Assembly (NCBI GenBank): GCA_016841745.1
Contig: JAENYO010000006.1
Span: 117,008-181,007 of the forward strand
Direction: 5' to 3'
From: Acetomicrobium hydrogeniformans
GTDB taxonomy: Bacteria > Synergistota > Synergistia > Synergistales > JAFGMB01
DNA: 64,000 bases
Position 1 is the first letter of the stretch. Every line of letters begins with the position of its first letter. Shown here piece by piece: positions 43,265 through 51,812 of this stretch. The notes below the pieces were generated by a model that did not search any database, had not been told where the DNA came from, and saw nothing but the letters and a program-made list of their open reading frames with translations. A program made the translations under genes and the position numbers.

Positions 43265-44069
43265 GTATGATTCCTCCCCTCGGAGCTTTCACCCGACCTG
43301 CAGCCAGAAGTCTGAGAAACATGAACATGACCAGACAGATAGTGATAAGTTGCACCGCTATGGGAGTGGAATATTTCAAACCAAAAGTGGCAAATCTGTC
43401 GTATATCAGCGTTGGAGCCACCATTGGATGATATGCAATAATAATAACTGCACCAAATTCACTTACCGCTCTTGCCCAGCTCATTATCAGACCTGAATAG
43501 ATACCCTTTCTCGCCAGTGGGAGTGAAACATGAAAAAAGGTATATAACATAGAAGCACCGAGCAGCCTGCTGGCCTTTTCTAATCGGGGAGAAACAGACG
43601 CAAATGAATCCCGTGCGGAATCGACATAAAAAGGAATGCTGACGAATATACATGCCATAACGATGCCAAGAGAACTGTTAACAGGTTCCAGGCCTATGGA
43701 AACAAGGAAAGATCCTATGGGGGATTTAGGAGAAATGGTCATCAGAACTGCTATTCCTGCTACTGTATGAGGAACCATTATGGGAATATCAATTATTGCT
43801 TCAAGGATAGATTTTCCCTTAAATTCATTTCTTGCCAGAAAATAAGCCAGAGGTGTACCGAAAATGGCTATGACACCTGTTGCAGCTGCTGCCGTCCAGA
43901 TACTTCTCCACAGTACAGAGATCACTTCCGGATCGGCTGCCGTTTTCAGTACGATATTCCAATCAGCCCGGAGGTACATTCCACCAAGAGGAATTACAAC
44001 ATAGGCGATAAGGAAGGATCCCATTAGAAGGCTGAACCATTTTTCACGAAAATAGACGTTTGACAACAA
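43251..44069 (-). CDS. wtpB: Tungstate/molybdate ABC transporter permease
   Basis: A 272-aa permease with six membrane segments. The ABC coupling loop is EKASRLLGASMLYTFFHVSLPLARKGIYSGLIMSWARAVSEFGAV (about 170-215), typical of ModB/WtpB. GTPLAYFLARNEFKGKSILEAIIDIPIMVPHTVAGIAVL is the other conserved region. First gene of the operon, about 60 bases after a strong hairpin and a structured leader. Together with WtpC and WtpA it imports tungstate or molybdate. Confidence 0.88.
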   Translation of the reverse strand: MLSNVYFREKWFSLLMGSFLIAYVVIPLGGMYLRADWNIVLKTAADPEVISVLWRSIWTAAAATGVIAIFGTPLAYFLARNEFKGKSILEAIIDIPIMVPHTVAGIAVLMTISPKSPIGSFLVSIGLEPVNSSLGIVMACIFVSIPFYVDSARDSFASVSPRLEKASRLLGASMLYTFFHVSLPLARKGIYSGLIMSWARAVSEFGAVIIIAYHPMVAPTLIYDRFATFGLKYSTPIAVQLITICLVMFMFLRLLAAGRVKAPRGGIILDKD

Positions 44070-44129
44070 TATGATCCTCCTTATTCAGAAGAAAGCACTG
44101 GCTTTTTTCTGTTCCCGACATGGGGGAGG

Positions 44130-44312
44130 GGGCTACTTTACGTAGCCCCCCGGCTGTATAACACAAATAGTGCAGGAGGTAAGCAAACATGAAAAAAGGG
44201 CCTCTCCCACGCAAAGGAAGACGACCCTCAAAAGCCCGATCGTATCCTCCTTTTCGAAAGCGGGAGGCTTACCCGTTTCCAGGTAAACCCTATCGGCTAT
44301 GGACCATTGATT
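44130..44312 (-). ncRNA. Structured leader RNA, candidate Mo/W-cofactor-type riboswitch
   Basis: Upstream of the transporter operon the minus strand can form TTACC-GGGTAA, then CCTCC facing GGAGG (GCCTCCCGCTTTCGAAAAGGAGG), then a weak GGGC...GGCCC hairpin followed by TTTTTT (around 44190-44250), and finally a strong GGGGGCTAC/GTAGCCCCC stem (44132-44154) before the first gene. The layout suits control by RNA folding. Location suggests the Moco/Tuco riboswitch family, but I cannot match its full core, so the class is tentative. Confidence 0.45.
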
Positions 44313-44410
44313 TTTCAATCTTTAGGCCTTCAAGCTCGGAGGTTTTATATTATTTACATGAATAATATCAAAAGCTTGAGCATAATTCAATGATAAGCTG
44401 TATCATAAAG

Positions 44411-45346
44411 TTAAAGTATATGCAAAAATCTTATCCAGATGGGTATAAAAAATACTGAAACGAGTGTGCTGACTGTAATAAGCTCACCCGTATACTCGCT
44501 ATCCATACCCATTCCCTGGGCTATGACATAATTGTTTACAGCAGTAGGCATAGCTGAAACAAGAACGATTGTTTGGACTATAAGGGTGCTGCAAGGCCAT
44601 ATCAGGAAAACAACCCAGACAATCAAGGGGTGAGCTACCAGTTTAAATAACACGTCCTTCCAGGTCCTTTTGAGGGATTTTAAGAGGTGCTCAGGCCGTA
44701 AAGAAGCACCAAGACAAAGTAGGGCCAGCCCACTGGCTGTTTTCCCCAGAATATTAAGGCTTTCATCCAACCATTCAGGTAAAGGGCTTAAACCGCAGAG
44801 CGAAACGATTATTCCGGCAACACATGAAAGGATAAGAGGGTTGCGGGATATCTTCTTACAGGTACTCCAGAAAGAAGATATTGAAAAAGAACCTGAGAGA
44901 GCCAATTGGCCAGCGCTTATGGATATGATCTGAAACCCGACCATTCCAACTGCGAGGAAGGCTGTCAGCACGGCAAGCCCTTCCTCTCCTGTTGTCATCG
45001 ATATTACCGGAATACCCATAAAAACGTTGTTTGCCCTAAGCGAAGCAAGTACAGATACAGCCATTCTTCTTTTCCCTGCAGCCCTGTCAAAAAACTTGAC
45101 CATAATCCAGGCTGTTAAAGGAACAATAAGAAAAGAAATATATATAGCCTTAATAAAGTTTGCATCGGAAATTAGTCCAAGGTCTGATGCCACTATTATA
45201 CGAAACATTAAAGCCGGGAGGGCTACCCAATAAATAAGAGAAGAGATCCTGTTTGCACCTAGATCATCAAGCAGGGAAATCTGTTTAACTACAAAACCCA
45301 CAGCCATTACGAGGAAAAGTGGAAGTATGACAAGTACACTCTGCAT
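44411..45346 (-). CDS. AEC-family transporter (auxin efflux carrier superfamily)
   Basis: A 311-aa membrane protein with about ten hydrophobic segments in two inverted halves. LRANNVFMGIPVISMTTGEEGLAV (about 105-128) and MPTAVNNYVIAQGMGMDSEYTGELITVSTL (about 265-295) are the conserved half-repeat cores, with Pro and Asn in the broken helices. Bacterial members export or import small organic acids such as malate. It is a single gene between the Mo/W leader region and manB (opposite strand). Substrate unknown. Confidence 0.85.
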   Translation of the reverse strand: MQSVLVILPLFLVMAVGFVVKQISLLDDLGANRISSLIYWVALPALMFRIIVASDLGLISDANFIKAIYISFLIVPLTAWIMVKFFDRAAGKRRMAVSVLASLRANNVFMGIPVISMTTGEEGLAVLTAFLAVGMVGFQIISISAGQLALSGSFSISSFWSTCKKISRNPLILSCVAGIIVSLCGLSPLPEWLDESLNILGKTASGLALLCLGASLRPEHLLKSLKRTWKDVLFKLVAHPLIVWVVFLIWPCSTLIVQTIVLVSAMPTAVNNYVIAQGMGMDSEYTGELITVSTLVSVFFIPIWIRFLHIL

Positions 45347-45581
45347 AATAATTTAACCTTCTCTTTCAACCTGGATCAAAAAACTTTTCATTGATTAAGA
45401 CAATTACTTATTGTAACAGTATTATAATATTCTTGAATAATAATGTTCATAGAAAAAACGAGAATCCGGAGATTAACAGACTGACTAAAGGCAAAACAGT
45501 TGTGACAGGACCTTTATTCTGTTAGCTTATGTCAGTATGATATTCAACTCCGATATATGATATGGAAAGGAAGGGATTATT

Positions 45582-46967
45582 ATGAGCATACTTCCAGTAA
45601 ACATATTCAGAGAATACGATATACGCGGAATAGCAGAGAAAGAACTTACAGATGAAGTTGTAGAACTTATCGGGGGCGCTTTCGGGACATACCTTGCGGA
45701 AAAGGATATACGTAAGGTCTCTATCGGCGGAGATGTCAGACATTCTACCGAACGGATAAAAAACGCAGCCATAAAAGGATTGACATCCGCTGGGATAGAC
45801 ATAATAGACATCGGGACAGTTACAACACCGATCCTTTACTGGAGCCTGTTTCACTTTGACCTGAACGGCGCTTTGATGATAACAGGAAGCCACAATCCCA
45901 AAGACATGAACGGACTTAAACTCGCCTGTGGAAAGACGACACTTTATGGAGAAGAGATACAGAGAATTCGCTCGATCATAGAGGAAAACCGTATAGTCAA
46001 GGCTCCCGTAAAAGGTATCACAAGCAAAGCCGATATTTCAGAGGAATATATACGAATGCTGGTTTCAAAGATCAATCTTGGCGAAAAGAAACTTAAAGTA
46101 GCCGTTGATTCAGGAAACGGTACCGCTGGAATATTTATAAGATCTTTCCTCGAGGGAATCGGCTGTGAGATCATTCCGTTATTTTGCGAGCCTGATGGGA
46201 ATTTCCCGAATCATCATCCTGACCCTCTTAAAAGGGAAAACCTTGCCTTTGTTATCGAACAGGTCCGCAAACATAATGCCGATGCAGGGGTCGCCTTTGA
46301 CGGTGACGCAGACAGGATAGGAGTCGTTGATAATAAAGGGGATGTAGTATGGGGTGATACACTTATGGCCCTTTACTGGAGAGAGATACTTCCTAAGAAT
46401 CCTGGCGCTGTTGCCATAATAGAAGTCAAATGCTCACAGGCACTTGAAGATGAGATCCTTCGTCTTGGCGGGAAACCCTATTACTGGAAGGCAGGACATT
46501 CTCTGATAAAGGCCAAAATGAAGGAGTTGAATGCACTCTTCTCAGGCGAACTTTCTGGCCACATGTTCTTTGCGGATGAATACTACGGTTTTGACGATTC
46601 TTTCTATGCAGCAGGCAGACTCCTTCGAATACTCTCAAACAGTGACAAGTCTCTTTCCGAACTTCTTATGAATATGCCGGTTTATCACAGCACTGCGGAA
46701 ATAAGAATCGACTGTCCTGATGAGAGAAAGTTCAATGTTATCGAAAAGATCAAGACAGAGGCCCTCAGAGATCATGAAGCAATTACAATTGATGGAGTTA
46801 GAATAATATACCCCGAGGGATGGGGTCTTGTAAGAGCATCCAACACACAACCTGTAATTGTAAGCAGATGCGAGGGAAAAACCAGAGAAGACCTCGATGG
46901 AATAACCCGCGACATGAAGAACAGGATGCTGAAAGCGGATCTTCCTGATTTTGAGTGGACCTATTAA
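45582..46967 (+). CDS. Phosphomannomutase/phosphoglucomutase
   Basis: A 461-aa alpha-D-phosphohexomutase of the ManB/AlgC group, interconverting hexose 1- and 6-phosphates for sugar nucleotides. FREYDIRGIAEKEL opens it, the phosphoserine loop is TGSHNPKDMNG (about 108-118), the metal loop DGDADRIGVVD (about 245), the sugar loop GELSGHMFF, and the phosphate-binding end VRASNTQP. A purine-rich ribosome site (GGAAAGGAAGGG) precedes the ATG. Monocistronic, ending at a bidirectional terminator. It probably supports the surface polysaccharide made by glycosyltransferases. Confidence 0.93.
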   Translation: MSILPVNIFREYDIRGIAEKELTDEVVELIGGAFGTYLAEKDIRKVSIGGDVRHSTERIKNAAIKGLTSAGIDIIDIGTVTTPILYWSLFHFDLNGALMITGSHNPKDMNGLKLACGKTTLYGEEIQRIRSIIEENRIVKAPVKGITSKADISEEYIRMLVSKINLGEKKLKVAVDSGNGTAGIFIRSFLEGIGCEIIPLFCEPDGNFPNHHPDPLKRENLAFVIEQVRKHNADAGVAFDGDADRIGVVDNKGDVVWGDTLMALYWREILPKNPGAVAIIEVKCSQALEDEILRLGGKPYYWKAGHSLIKAKMKELNALFSGELSGHMFFADEYYGFDDSFYAAGRLLRILSNSDKSLSELLMNMPVYHSTAEIRIDCPDERKFNVIEKIKTEALRDHEAITIDGVRIIYPEGWGLVRASNTQPVIVSRCEGKTREDLDGITRDMKNRMLKADLPDFEWTY

Positions 46968-46977
46968 CAAGAAGAAA

Positions 46978-47032
46978 TAAAACAAGCCCCGGTAGTTCTA
47001 TCCGGGGCTTGTTTTATTTCTTCTTCCATAAC
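46978..47032. terminator. Bidirectional terminator
   Basis: AAGAAATAAAACAAGCCCCGG faces CCGGGGCTTGTTTTATTTCTT around a short loop, between the convergent mutase and MBL genes; the stem is about 21 pairs and very strong. Confidence 0.9.
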
Positions 47033-47895
47033 ATTCGACCTTTCTCAAATATGTACTCAAGGCATCCCTCGTCATAAAGATATGCTAAATGAGCAGATAT
47101 TGTTGCAAGATTCAATACATACTGGGTTGGATTAAGTTGAAGTCCGTATCTGTTCATGAGAAGAGCAAGAATATCTTCCCGTGAAGAAGGAGTTTTACAT
47201 TTCTCCTCAATTTCTGTAGTAATAGATATGATATTGGCTCTGTTTTTTTTGACCAGGGGCATAATATTATCTGTGACACCAGCATGACAGGGAACGTACA
47301 TTGATGCTTCCGAGGTTTCCAGAAAAGCAATCGTCTCGAGAGCAGATTTGACATCAAGGGTCACGATAAGATGATATTTATCTATGACTTCCTCAGAAAA
47401 AAGGCTGTCTGCAATATAAAATACTCCATCCGGTGTTCTGATACCTATCATATCGAGAAAATGCCCAGGTAAAGGAACAGCTTCAAGTTCAGTTCCGGCT
47501 ATAGGTCCTGAATTATCGATCACATGGGTAATCCTTGAAGGCATTGCCTGGAGAAACTTGTTCTTAAGTGTACTGAAAGGAAAGGCTGACCACAGAATCA
47601 GCGGTTCCATGAAGGGATTTTCGGTAATAAAACCTTCGATTCTGGTACCAAAAACCTTGCATTGTGTTTTCTTCTGAAGGTACGCATTACCTCCGACATG
47701 ATCTGCATTGGAATGGGTATTAATTATGACAGAAAGCTCCAGACCTTCTTTTTCAAAAAGCCGAAAAAGATGCCTCCCGGAAGTCTCATCGCCTCCGGTA
47801 TCAATCAGGATAGATTCTGAGTTACTGACATAAAGGCCAATATTAACCCTTCCGGGGATATAAAAACTTTTACCTGCAATATGACATAACTCCAT
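47014..47895 (-). CDS. MBL-fold metallo-hydrolase
   Basis: A 293-aa hydrolase. The metal motif reads THSNADHVGG (first position His, then Asp-His), with GHFLDMIG and a later His (YHLIVTLD; CHAGVTDN) completing the site. The last 75 residues form a helical, possibly winged, domain (DILALLMNRYGLQLNPTQYVLNLATISAHLAYLYDEGCLEYIF). This plan is typical of MBL hydrolases of thioesters or lactones. It ends in the strong terminator shared with the mutase. Substrate unknown. Confidence 0.85.
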   Translation of the reverse strand: MELCHIAGKSFYIPGRVNIGLYVSNSESILIDTGGDETSGRHLFRLFEKEGLELSVIINTHSNADHVGGNAYLQKKTQCKVFGTRIEGFITENPFMEPLILWSAFPFSTLKNKFLQAMPSRITHVIDNSGPIAGTELEAVPLPGHFLDMIGIRTPDGVFYIADSLFSEEVIDKYHLIVTLDVKSALETIAFLETSEASMYVPCHAGVTDNIMPLVKKNRANIISITTEIEEKCKTPSSREDILALLMNRYGLQLNPTQYVLNLATISAHLAYLYDEGCLEYIFEKGRMLWKKK

Positions 47896-48036
47896 TACTG
47901 AACACTTCCTCTTTGAATACAGACTTATTTTTTATTATAAACATATTTATTGATGAATAGATGTTGCATACTATTCTGTATTATCTTTCTATTTAGACTT
48001 ATTCAGCCTCCCTTACTAAAAAACAACTTTATCGTT

Positions 48037-48071
48037 TATAATTAACGTAACGTACCACTGGTACGTACCAG
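48037..48071 (+). promoter_or_regulatory. Promoter with nested palindromic operator
   Basis: TATAAT (48037-48042) with a weak TTACTA upstream is followed at the transcription start by two overlapping palindromes: ACGTACCA-C-TGGTACGT (48050-48066) and the perfect CTGGTACGTACCAG (48058-48071). A repressor bound here would control the 40-aa gene. Confidence 0.6.
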
Positions 48072-48112
48072 TTTCAAACCAGAAACTCATATTCTGAAGG
48101 GGGTGTAGCTAA

Positions 48113-48235
48113 GTGGAAAACAAATATGATATTTCCGCAGCAAATATCTTTGTCAATAACCCAAATGATAGTGATGATTTTGTTGCTGTAATGAATGATC
48201 TCAACGACGATCTCCTTCGGACCAGGCTTGATTAG
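48113..48235 (+). CDS. Small acidic 40-aa protein
   Basis: A short gene starting at GTG with AGGGGG 9 bases upstream. The product (MENKYDISAANIF, then VNNPNDSDDFVAVMNDLN, ending LLRTRLD) is rich in Asp and Asn, with no signal peptide or cysteine. A TATAAT promoter with palindromic operator lies before it and an intrinsic terminator after it, so it has its own transcript. It lies upstream of, but is terminated before, the amino-acid ABC genes. No family recognised; it might be a leader peptide or small regulator. Confidence 0.5.
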   Translation: MENKYDISAANIFVNNPNDSDDFVAVMNDLNDDLLRTRLD

Positions 48236-48273
48236 ACCTTAAACCTGTGTTTTTAATATATTACAGTATGTTT

Positions 48274-48307
48274 AAATGAGGTTAGTTTTACTAACCTCAT
48301 TTTTTTG
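48274..48307 (+). terminator. Terminator of the 40-aa gene
   Basis: ATGAGGTTAG faces CTAACCTCAT with a 5-base loop, followed by seven T. Confidence 0.9.
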
Positions 48308-48351
48308 TTCCTGGGATACGCGTATTGCATACAAGAAAGACTTCCATTAAA

Positions 48352-48380
48352 TTGCCTGTAACCTTCAGTTGAGATATAAT
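48352..48380 (+). promoter_or_regulatory. Promoter of the amino-acid ABC genes
   Basis: TTGCCT (48352-48357) and TATAAT (48375-48380) with a 17-base spacer, about 29 bases before the GTG start. Confidence 0.7.
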
Positions 48381-48408
48381 TCCCCCCGTAAACGGGAGGT
48401 GACATTTC

Positions 48409-49200
48409 GTGAATAATGCTATTGAGATAATAAACCTTCATAAATCTTTTGGGGACTTGAATGTCCTTAAAGGAGTTTCTCTATCTGTAAAGGAGGGAGA
48501 AGTTGTTTCGGTGATTGGCCCAAGTGGCTCGGGCAAAAGCACTCTTGCCCGCTGTATATGCAGACTTGAAGAGATAAACAGTGGGGAAATAAGACTTTAT
48601 GGAACTCGGTTCGACAACAAACAACATTCCAATAAAGAGCTTTCCAGTATGGTGGGCATGATCTTCCAGCAATTCAACCTGTTCCCACACCTTTCTGTTC
48701 TGGATAATATAACCCTTACACCAGTTAAAGTAAGAAGTTTCACAAAAGAAAAAGCAGATAAGCTGGCTAAAGATCTACTGGACCGAGTCGGTCTTTCTGA
48801 CAAGATCCATGCCAGGCCGAGGCAGCTTTCAGGCGGGCAGATGCAACGAGTTGCCATTGCAAGGGCTCTGGCCATGGAACCTCAGATAATGCTTTTCGAT
48901 GAACCGACCAGTGCCCTGGATCCAGAACTGGTCGGAGAAGTACTGGATGTTATTGCCGGGCTCGCTAAAACGGGTATGACCATGATGATAATAACCCACG
49001 AAATGCTATTCGCGAAGGAAGTGTCAGACAGGGTTTTATTCATGGATGACGGCAGGATCATTGAAGACGGCACTCCCTCAGAAGTACTGACTCATCCAAC
49101 CCAGATAAGGACTCAGACTTTCCTTAAAAGAATGCTTGCTCATTTTGGAGAACAGTTAACAAAAGACACTTCCGGGAAGGATGATCAATATGGATCTTGA
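48409..49200 (+). CDS. Polar amino-acid ABC transporter ATP-binding protein
   Basis: A 263-aa ABC ATPase of the GlnQ/HisP group. Walker [14 protein letters not shown] (about 38), signature [19 protein letters not shown], Walker [17 protein letters not shown] and H-loop [14 protein letters not shown] are complete. GTG start with GGGAGG upstream. It overlaps the permease reading frame, so they are coupled. No binding protein gene is adjacent, so specificity must come from one encoded elsewhere. Confidence 0.93.
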   Translation: MNNAIEIINLHKSFGDLNVLKGVSLSVKEGEVVSVIGPSGSGKSTLARCICRLEEINSGEIRLYGTRFDNKQHSNKELSSMVGMIFQQFNLFPHLSVLDNITLTPVKVRSFTKEKADKLAKDLLDRVGLSDKIHARPRQLSGGQMQRVAIARALAMEPQIMLFDEPTSALDPELVGEVLDVIAGLAKTGMTMMIITHEMLFAKEVSDRVLFMDDGRIIEDGTPSEVLTHPTQIRTQTFLKRMLAHFGEQLTKDTSGKDDQYGS

Positions 49201-49843
49201 TTTTGTGACTCTTATACCCTATCTTCATATGTTCTGGGCTGGAGTCCTAATAACGATCAGGGCATCGATCCTTGCAGTAATACTGGGTTCGATCCTGGGT
49301 GTAATTGTAGGAGCCATGAGAGTTCTCCCCTTCAAGACTCTTCGGTCTGTTGCGGCTGCATATATTTATATCATCAGGGGAACACCCCTTCTTATTCAGC
49401 TCTTCCTTATATATTTCGGTCTTCCTTCCCTGGGACTGAATTTACCAGCCTTTGCTGCCGGAATCGTTGGCTTGTCCATCAATTCCTCTGGATACGTGGG
49501 TGAGATAGTAAGAGGTGGCATAGAAGCCGTTCCCAAGGGACAATGGGAAGCGTCGCAGGTTCTCGGTCTATCCTACATTAAGTCCATGAAACATATCATC
49601 CTTCCACAGGCAATCAGAAATATGCTTCCTGCCTTTGGAAATGAGTTCATAACTCTGATCAAGGAATCATCTCTGCTTTCGACCCTTGCTATCACAGAAC
49701 TCACGATGGTAGGCCAGCAGGTGCGAAGTGTAACATACGCATCCTTCGAGACCTTTATTCTTGTAGGCCTTATTTATCTTTTCCTTACAAGCTGCATAGG
49801 ACTGGGACTAGGAATAGTAGAAAAACGCTGGCAGGTGAGTTAA
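49190..49843 (+). CDS. Polar amino-acid ABC transporter permease
   Basis: A 217-aa permease (HisM/GlnP type) with five membrane segments. [18 protein letters not shown] and [53 protein letters not shown] are the family core and coupling loop. The ATG at 49190 is preferred over 49181 because GGAAGG is then 9 bases upstream instead of touching the start codon. A bidirectional terminator follows. Only one permease is present, so it probably forms a homodimer. Confidence 0.92.
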   Translation: MDLDFVTLIPYLHMFWAGVLITIRASILAVILGSILGVIVGAMRVLPFKTLRSVAAAYIYIIRGTPLLIQLFLIYFGLPSLGLNLPAFAAGIVGLSINSSGYVGEIVRGGIEAVPKGQWEASQVLGLSYIKSMKHIILPQAIRNMLPAFGNEFITLIKESSLLSTLAITELTMVGQQVRSVTYASFETFILVGLIYLFLTSCIGLGLGIVEKRWQVS

Positions 49844-49844
49844 A

Positions 49845-49880
49845 AAAGCAGCCAAGCTGGTAAAGCTTGGCTGCTTTTCA
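49845..49880. terminator. Bidirectional terminator
   Basis: AAAAAGCAGCCAAGC faces GCTTGGCTGCTTTT between convergent genes. Confidence 0.88.
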
Positions 49881-50807
49881 AGTTTTGATCCCTGCTATAT
49901 GGCCCTGATGATTCCCGTAACGGGTCATAATGATTTCTGCATCAGAAGCATCAAGAAAACCCCATCCTGCTGACACTACTTCCTTTATGGATAGTTTTCT
50001 TTTCCGCCTGAGTTCCTCCCACAGGTTCATGTTTATATACATCCAGACCCTTAGCTCATTATAATCATTTCCAGAATATTCAATAAGAAGAATAAGATAA
50101 CCCAGGGCATTTGATATAACTATTGGATTTGAAAACTTGGCATTCATATTCTTCAGGTTATCCCTTGTAAAACCAAGACTTTCAATATCAGCTAACTCAT
50201 CCTCCCCAGGAAGAGTAGCTAAAGAAAACCACATTCTGGGATAATTAAATGGATCCTGGAAAACATCTGAAGCATATGTGTACCAGGTTTTAATCCTCTC
50301 CAACATCTCGGGATTTCGCTCAAATAACGCCTTTCGTATCCCCCAATAGGCTTTTGACAATCTCTCATTTGCAGATATTCTTGAAAGAAAGGATTGTTCA
50401 TCACCCCACTCATGGTGATCACCAGGGATGTCAAAACCTCTACTTATACCCCGAAGCACCAACACAGTAGATATATGGTTTCCAGGAGGAGGAATCTGTT
50501 CAAAAAGTACAGCCTTGAGTTTTGCCACTGCCTCTTCATTCAGAGTTATATCTGAAATATTCTGTTCCTTTAATACAAGTGGAATATCATCGTACAGAAA
50601 GACTTCTTTCCATTCCCTGGTTCCAAGCTTTCCCCAGGTCCAACTGTCCATGCTATTTACAGAACTACCAATAAGGACACGATTAAAAGGCAAAAAGAGC
50701 GCTACAAGAACAGAAAGATGAGCTGGCAATCCCAGAACTTCCATCCCTTCAGGAAGTTTTACAATTTTGCCATCTGACATAAGTTCCAACACAATCACAA
50801 CGCTCAC
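49878..50807 (-). CDS. Hypothetical cytosolic protein
   Basis: A 309-aa protein of no recognised family, without signal peptide. The start (VVIVLELMSDGKIVKLPEGMEVLGLPAHLSVLVALFLPFNRVLIG) has a hydrophobic patch too polar for a clear membrane helix. A helical middle (ISANERLSKAYWGIRKALFERNPEMLERIKTW) and a GDHHEWGDEQSF His/Asp-rich segment near 135 are notable. It begins about 130 bases before the acyltransferase stop. Function unknown. Confidence 0.65.
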   Translation of the reverse strand: MSVVIVLELMSDGKIVKLPEGMEVLGLPAHLSVLVALFLPFNRVLIGSSVNSMDSWTWGKLGTREWKEVFLYDDIPLVLKEQNISDITLNEEAVAKLKAVLFEQIPPPGNHISTVLVLRGISRGFDIPGDHHEWGDEQSFLSRISANERLSKAYWGIRKALFERNPEMLERIKTWYTYASDVFQDPFNYPRMWFSLATLPGEDELADIESLGFTRDNLKNMNAKFSNPIVISNALGYLILLIEYSGNDYNELRVWMYINMNLWEELRRKRKLSIKEVVSAGWGFLDASDAEIIMTRYGNHQGHIAGIKT

Positions 50808-50934
50808 CTCCCTGATAACAGCCTATCACGCTGAATGAATAAAGGCAAGATGTTTCCTGTGCAAAAATGAAGATTTATTGTCATTTATCCAGGGAAGGGG
50901 AAAATATCTATATATGGAAAAAAGGAGATGGAAC

Positions 50935-51786
50935 TTATTTTTTCCATCTCCGGTGTAACCATAACCATTGTTCAGGGTATTTCTTTATCATGTCCTCAAG
51001 GACCTCATTCGCCTCTCTGGTCATAAACTCAAGTCTTCCTGCACGATCTTCTCCTTTTGGATCTGAAAGGGGTGGATAAATCCTTATCTCATGGTGGAAT
51101 GGTTTTTTTCGATACGAAACAAGCGGAATTATGGGAACCCCGGCAAGATGAGAAAGCGCAGCTGGTCCAACGGGAGCCGAACAGGCCTCACCCATGAAAG
51201 GAACATGGATTCCTTCCTTTCCGCCATCCTGGTCTGCCAGGATGGCTATGAAGGCTCCTTTTCTGGCCATTTTGGCAGCTCCAAGCATAATGTTAGATTT
51301 AGAGAATGTCTTAAGTCCTACAGTCTCCCTGAAGTCTGCCAGCATCGATGCAACACTCCTGTCATTTGGTGCCCTTACAACGGCATGGATAGGATATCCC
51401 CGACTCGCAAGCCATCCTGCAAGCAGTTCCCAGTTTCCTATATGCCCCGTAAGAATGATTGCACCCTTTCCATCCCGGGAAAGGGACTGTAGTATATCTT
51501 CACCCTTAACATCAACAAACCAGCTCTGAACCTGACCAGGAGCCTTTACAAGACACATATACTCCACAAGAGACCACGCCAGGTGATGGTAGCATTTTTT
51601 CAGAATATCCTTTTTCCAGGCCATATCCTTTTCAGGGAATGCTCTGCAAAGATTTTCAATCCCCACTTTTTTCCTGGGAGAAACTATGCACACCAGCTTC
51701 CCCAGGGATGCAGCCGCAAAGGAAGCTCTCCAACCAGGTGAAACAAATTTATAAAAAGTATTTAACGCAATGGATTGCAGAGTCAA
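50935..51786 (-). CDS. Lysophospholipid / lipid A acyltransferase (LpxL-HtrB family)
   Basis: A 283-aa inner-membrane acyltransferase. The active-site motif is TGHIGNWELLAGW (H-x4-E), followed by RAPNDRSVASMLADFRE, ILADQDGGKEGIHVPFMGE and LSHLAGVPIIPLVSYRKKPFHHEIRI, as in LpxL/HtrB, which add secondary acyl chains to lipid A. It indicates an outer membrane with LPS-like lipid. It lies 26 bases after the tyrS stop and should share its transcript. A hairpin (GGAGATGGAA/TTCCATCTCC) overlaps its 3' end. Confidence 0.9.
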   Translation of the reverse strand: MTLQSIALNTFYKFVSPGWRASFAAASLGKLVCIVSPRKKVGIENLCRAFPEKDMAWKKDILKKCYHHLAWSLVEYMCLVKAPGQVQSWFVDVKGEDILQSLSRDGKGAIILTGHIGNWELLAGWLASRGYPIHAVVRAPNDRSVASMLADFRETVGLKTFSKSNIMLGAAKMARKGAFIAILADQDGGKEGIHVPFMGEACSAPVGPAALSHLAGVPIIPLVSYRKKPFHHEIRIYPPLSDPKGEDRAGRLEFMTREANEVLEDMIKKYPEQWLWLHRRWKK

Positions 51787-51812
51787 AGATTACCTCCTCT
51801 GAACATGGAAGA

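Noticed and set aside
44133-44318. 61-codon frame in the wtp leader
   Set aside because: Coincides with the structured leader and lacks a ribosome site.
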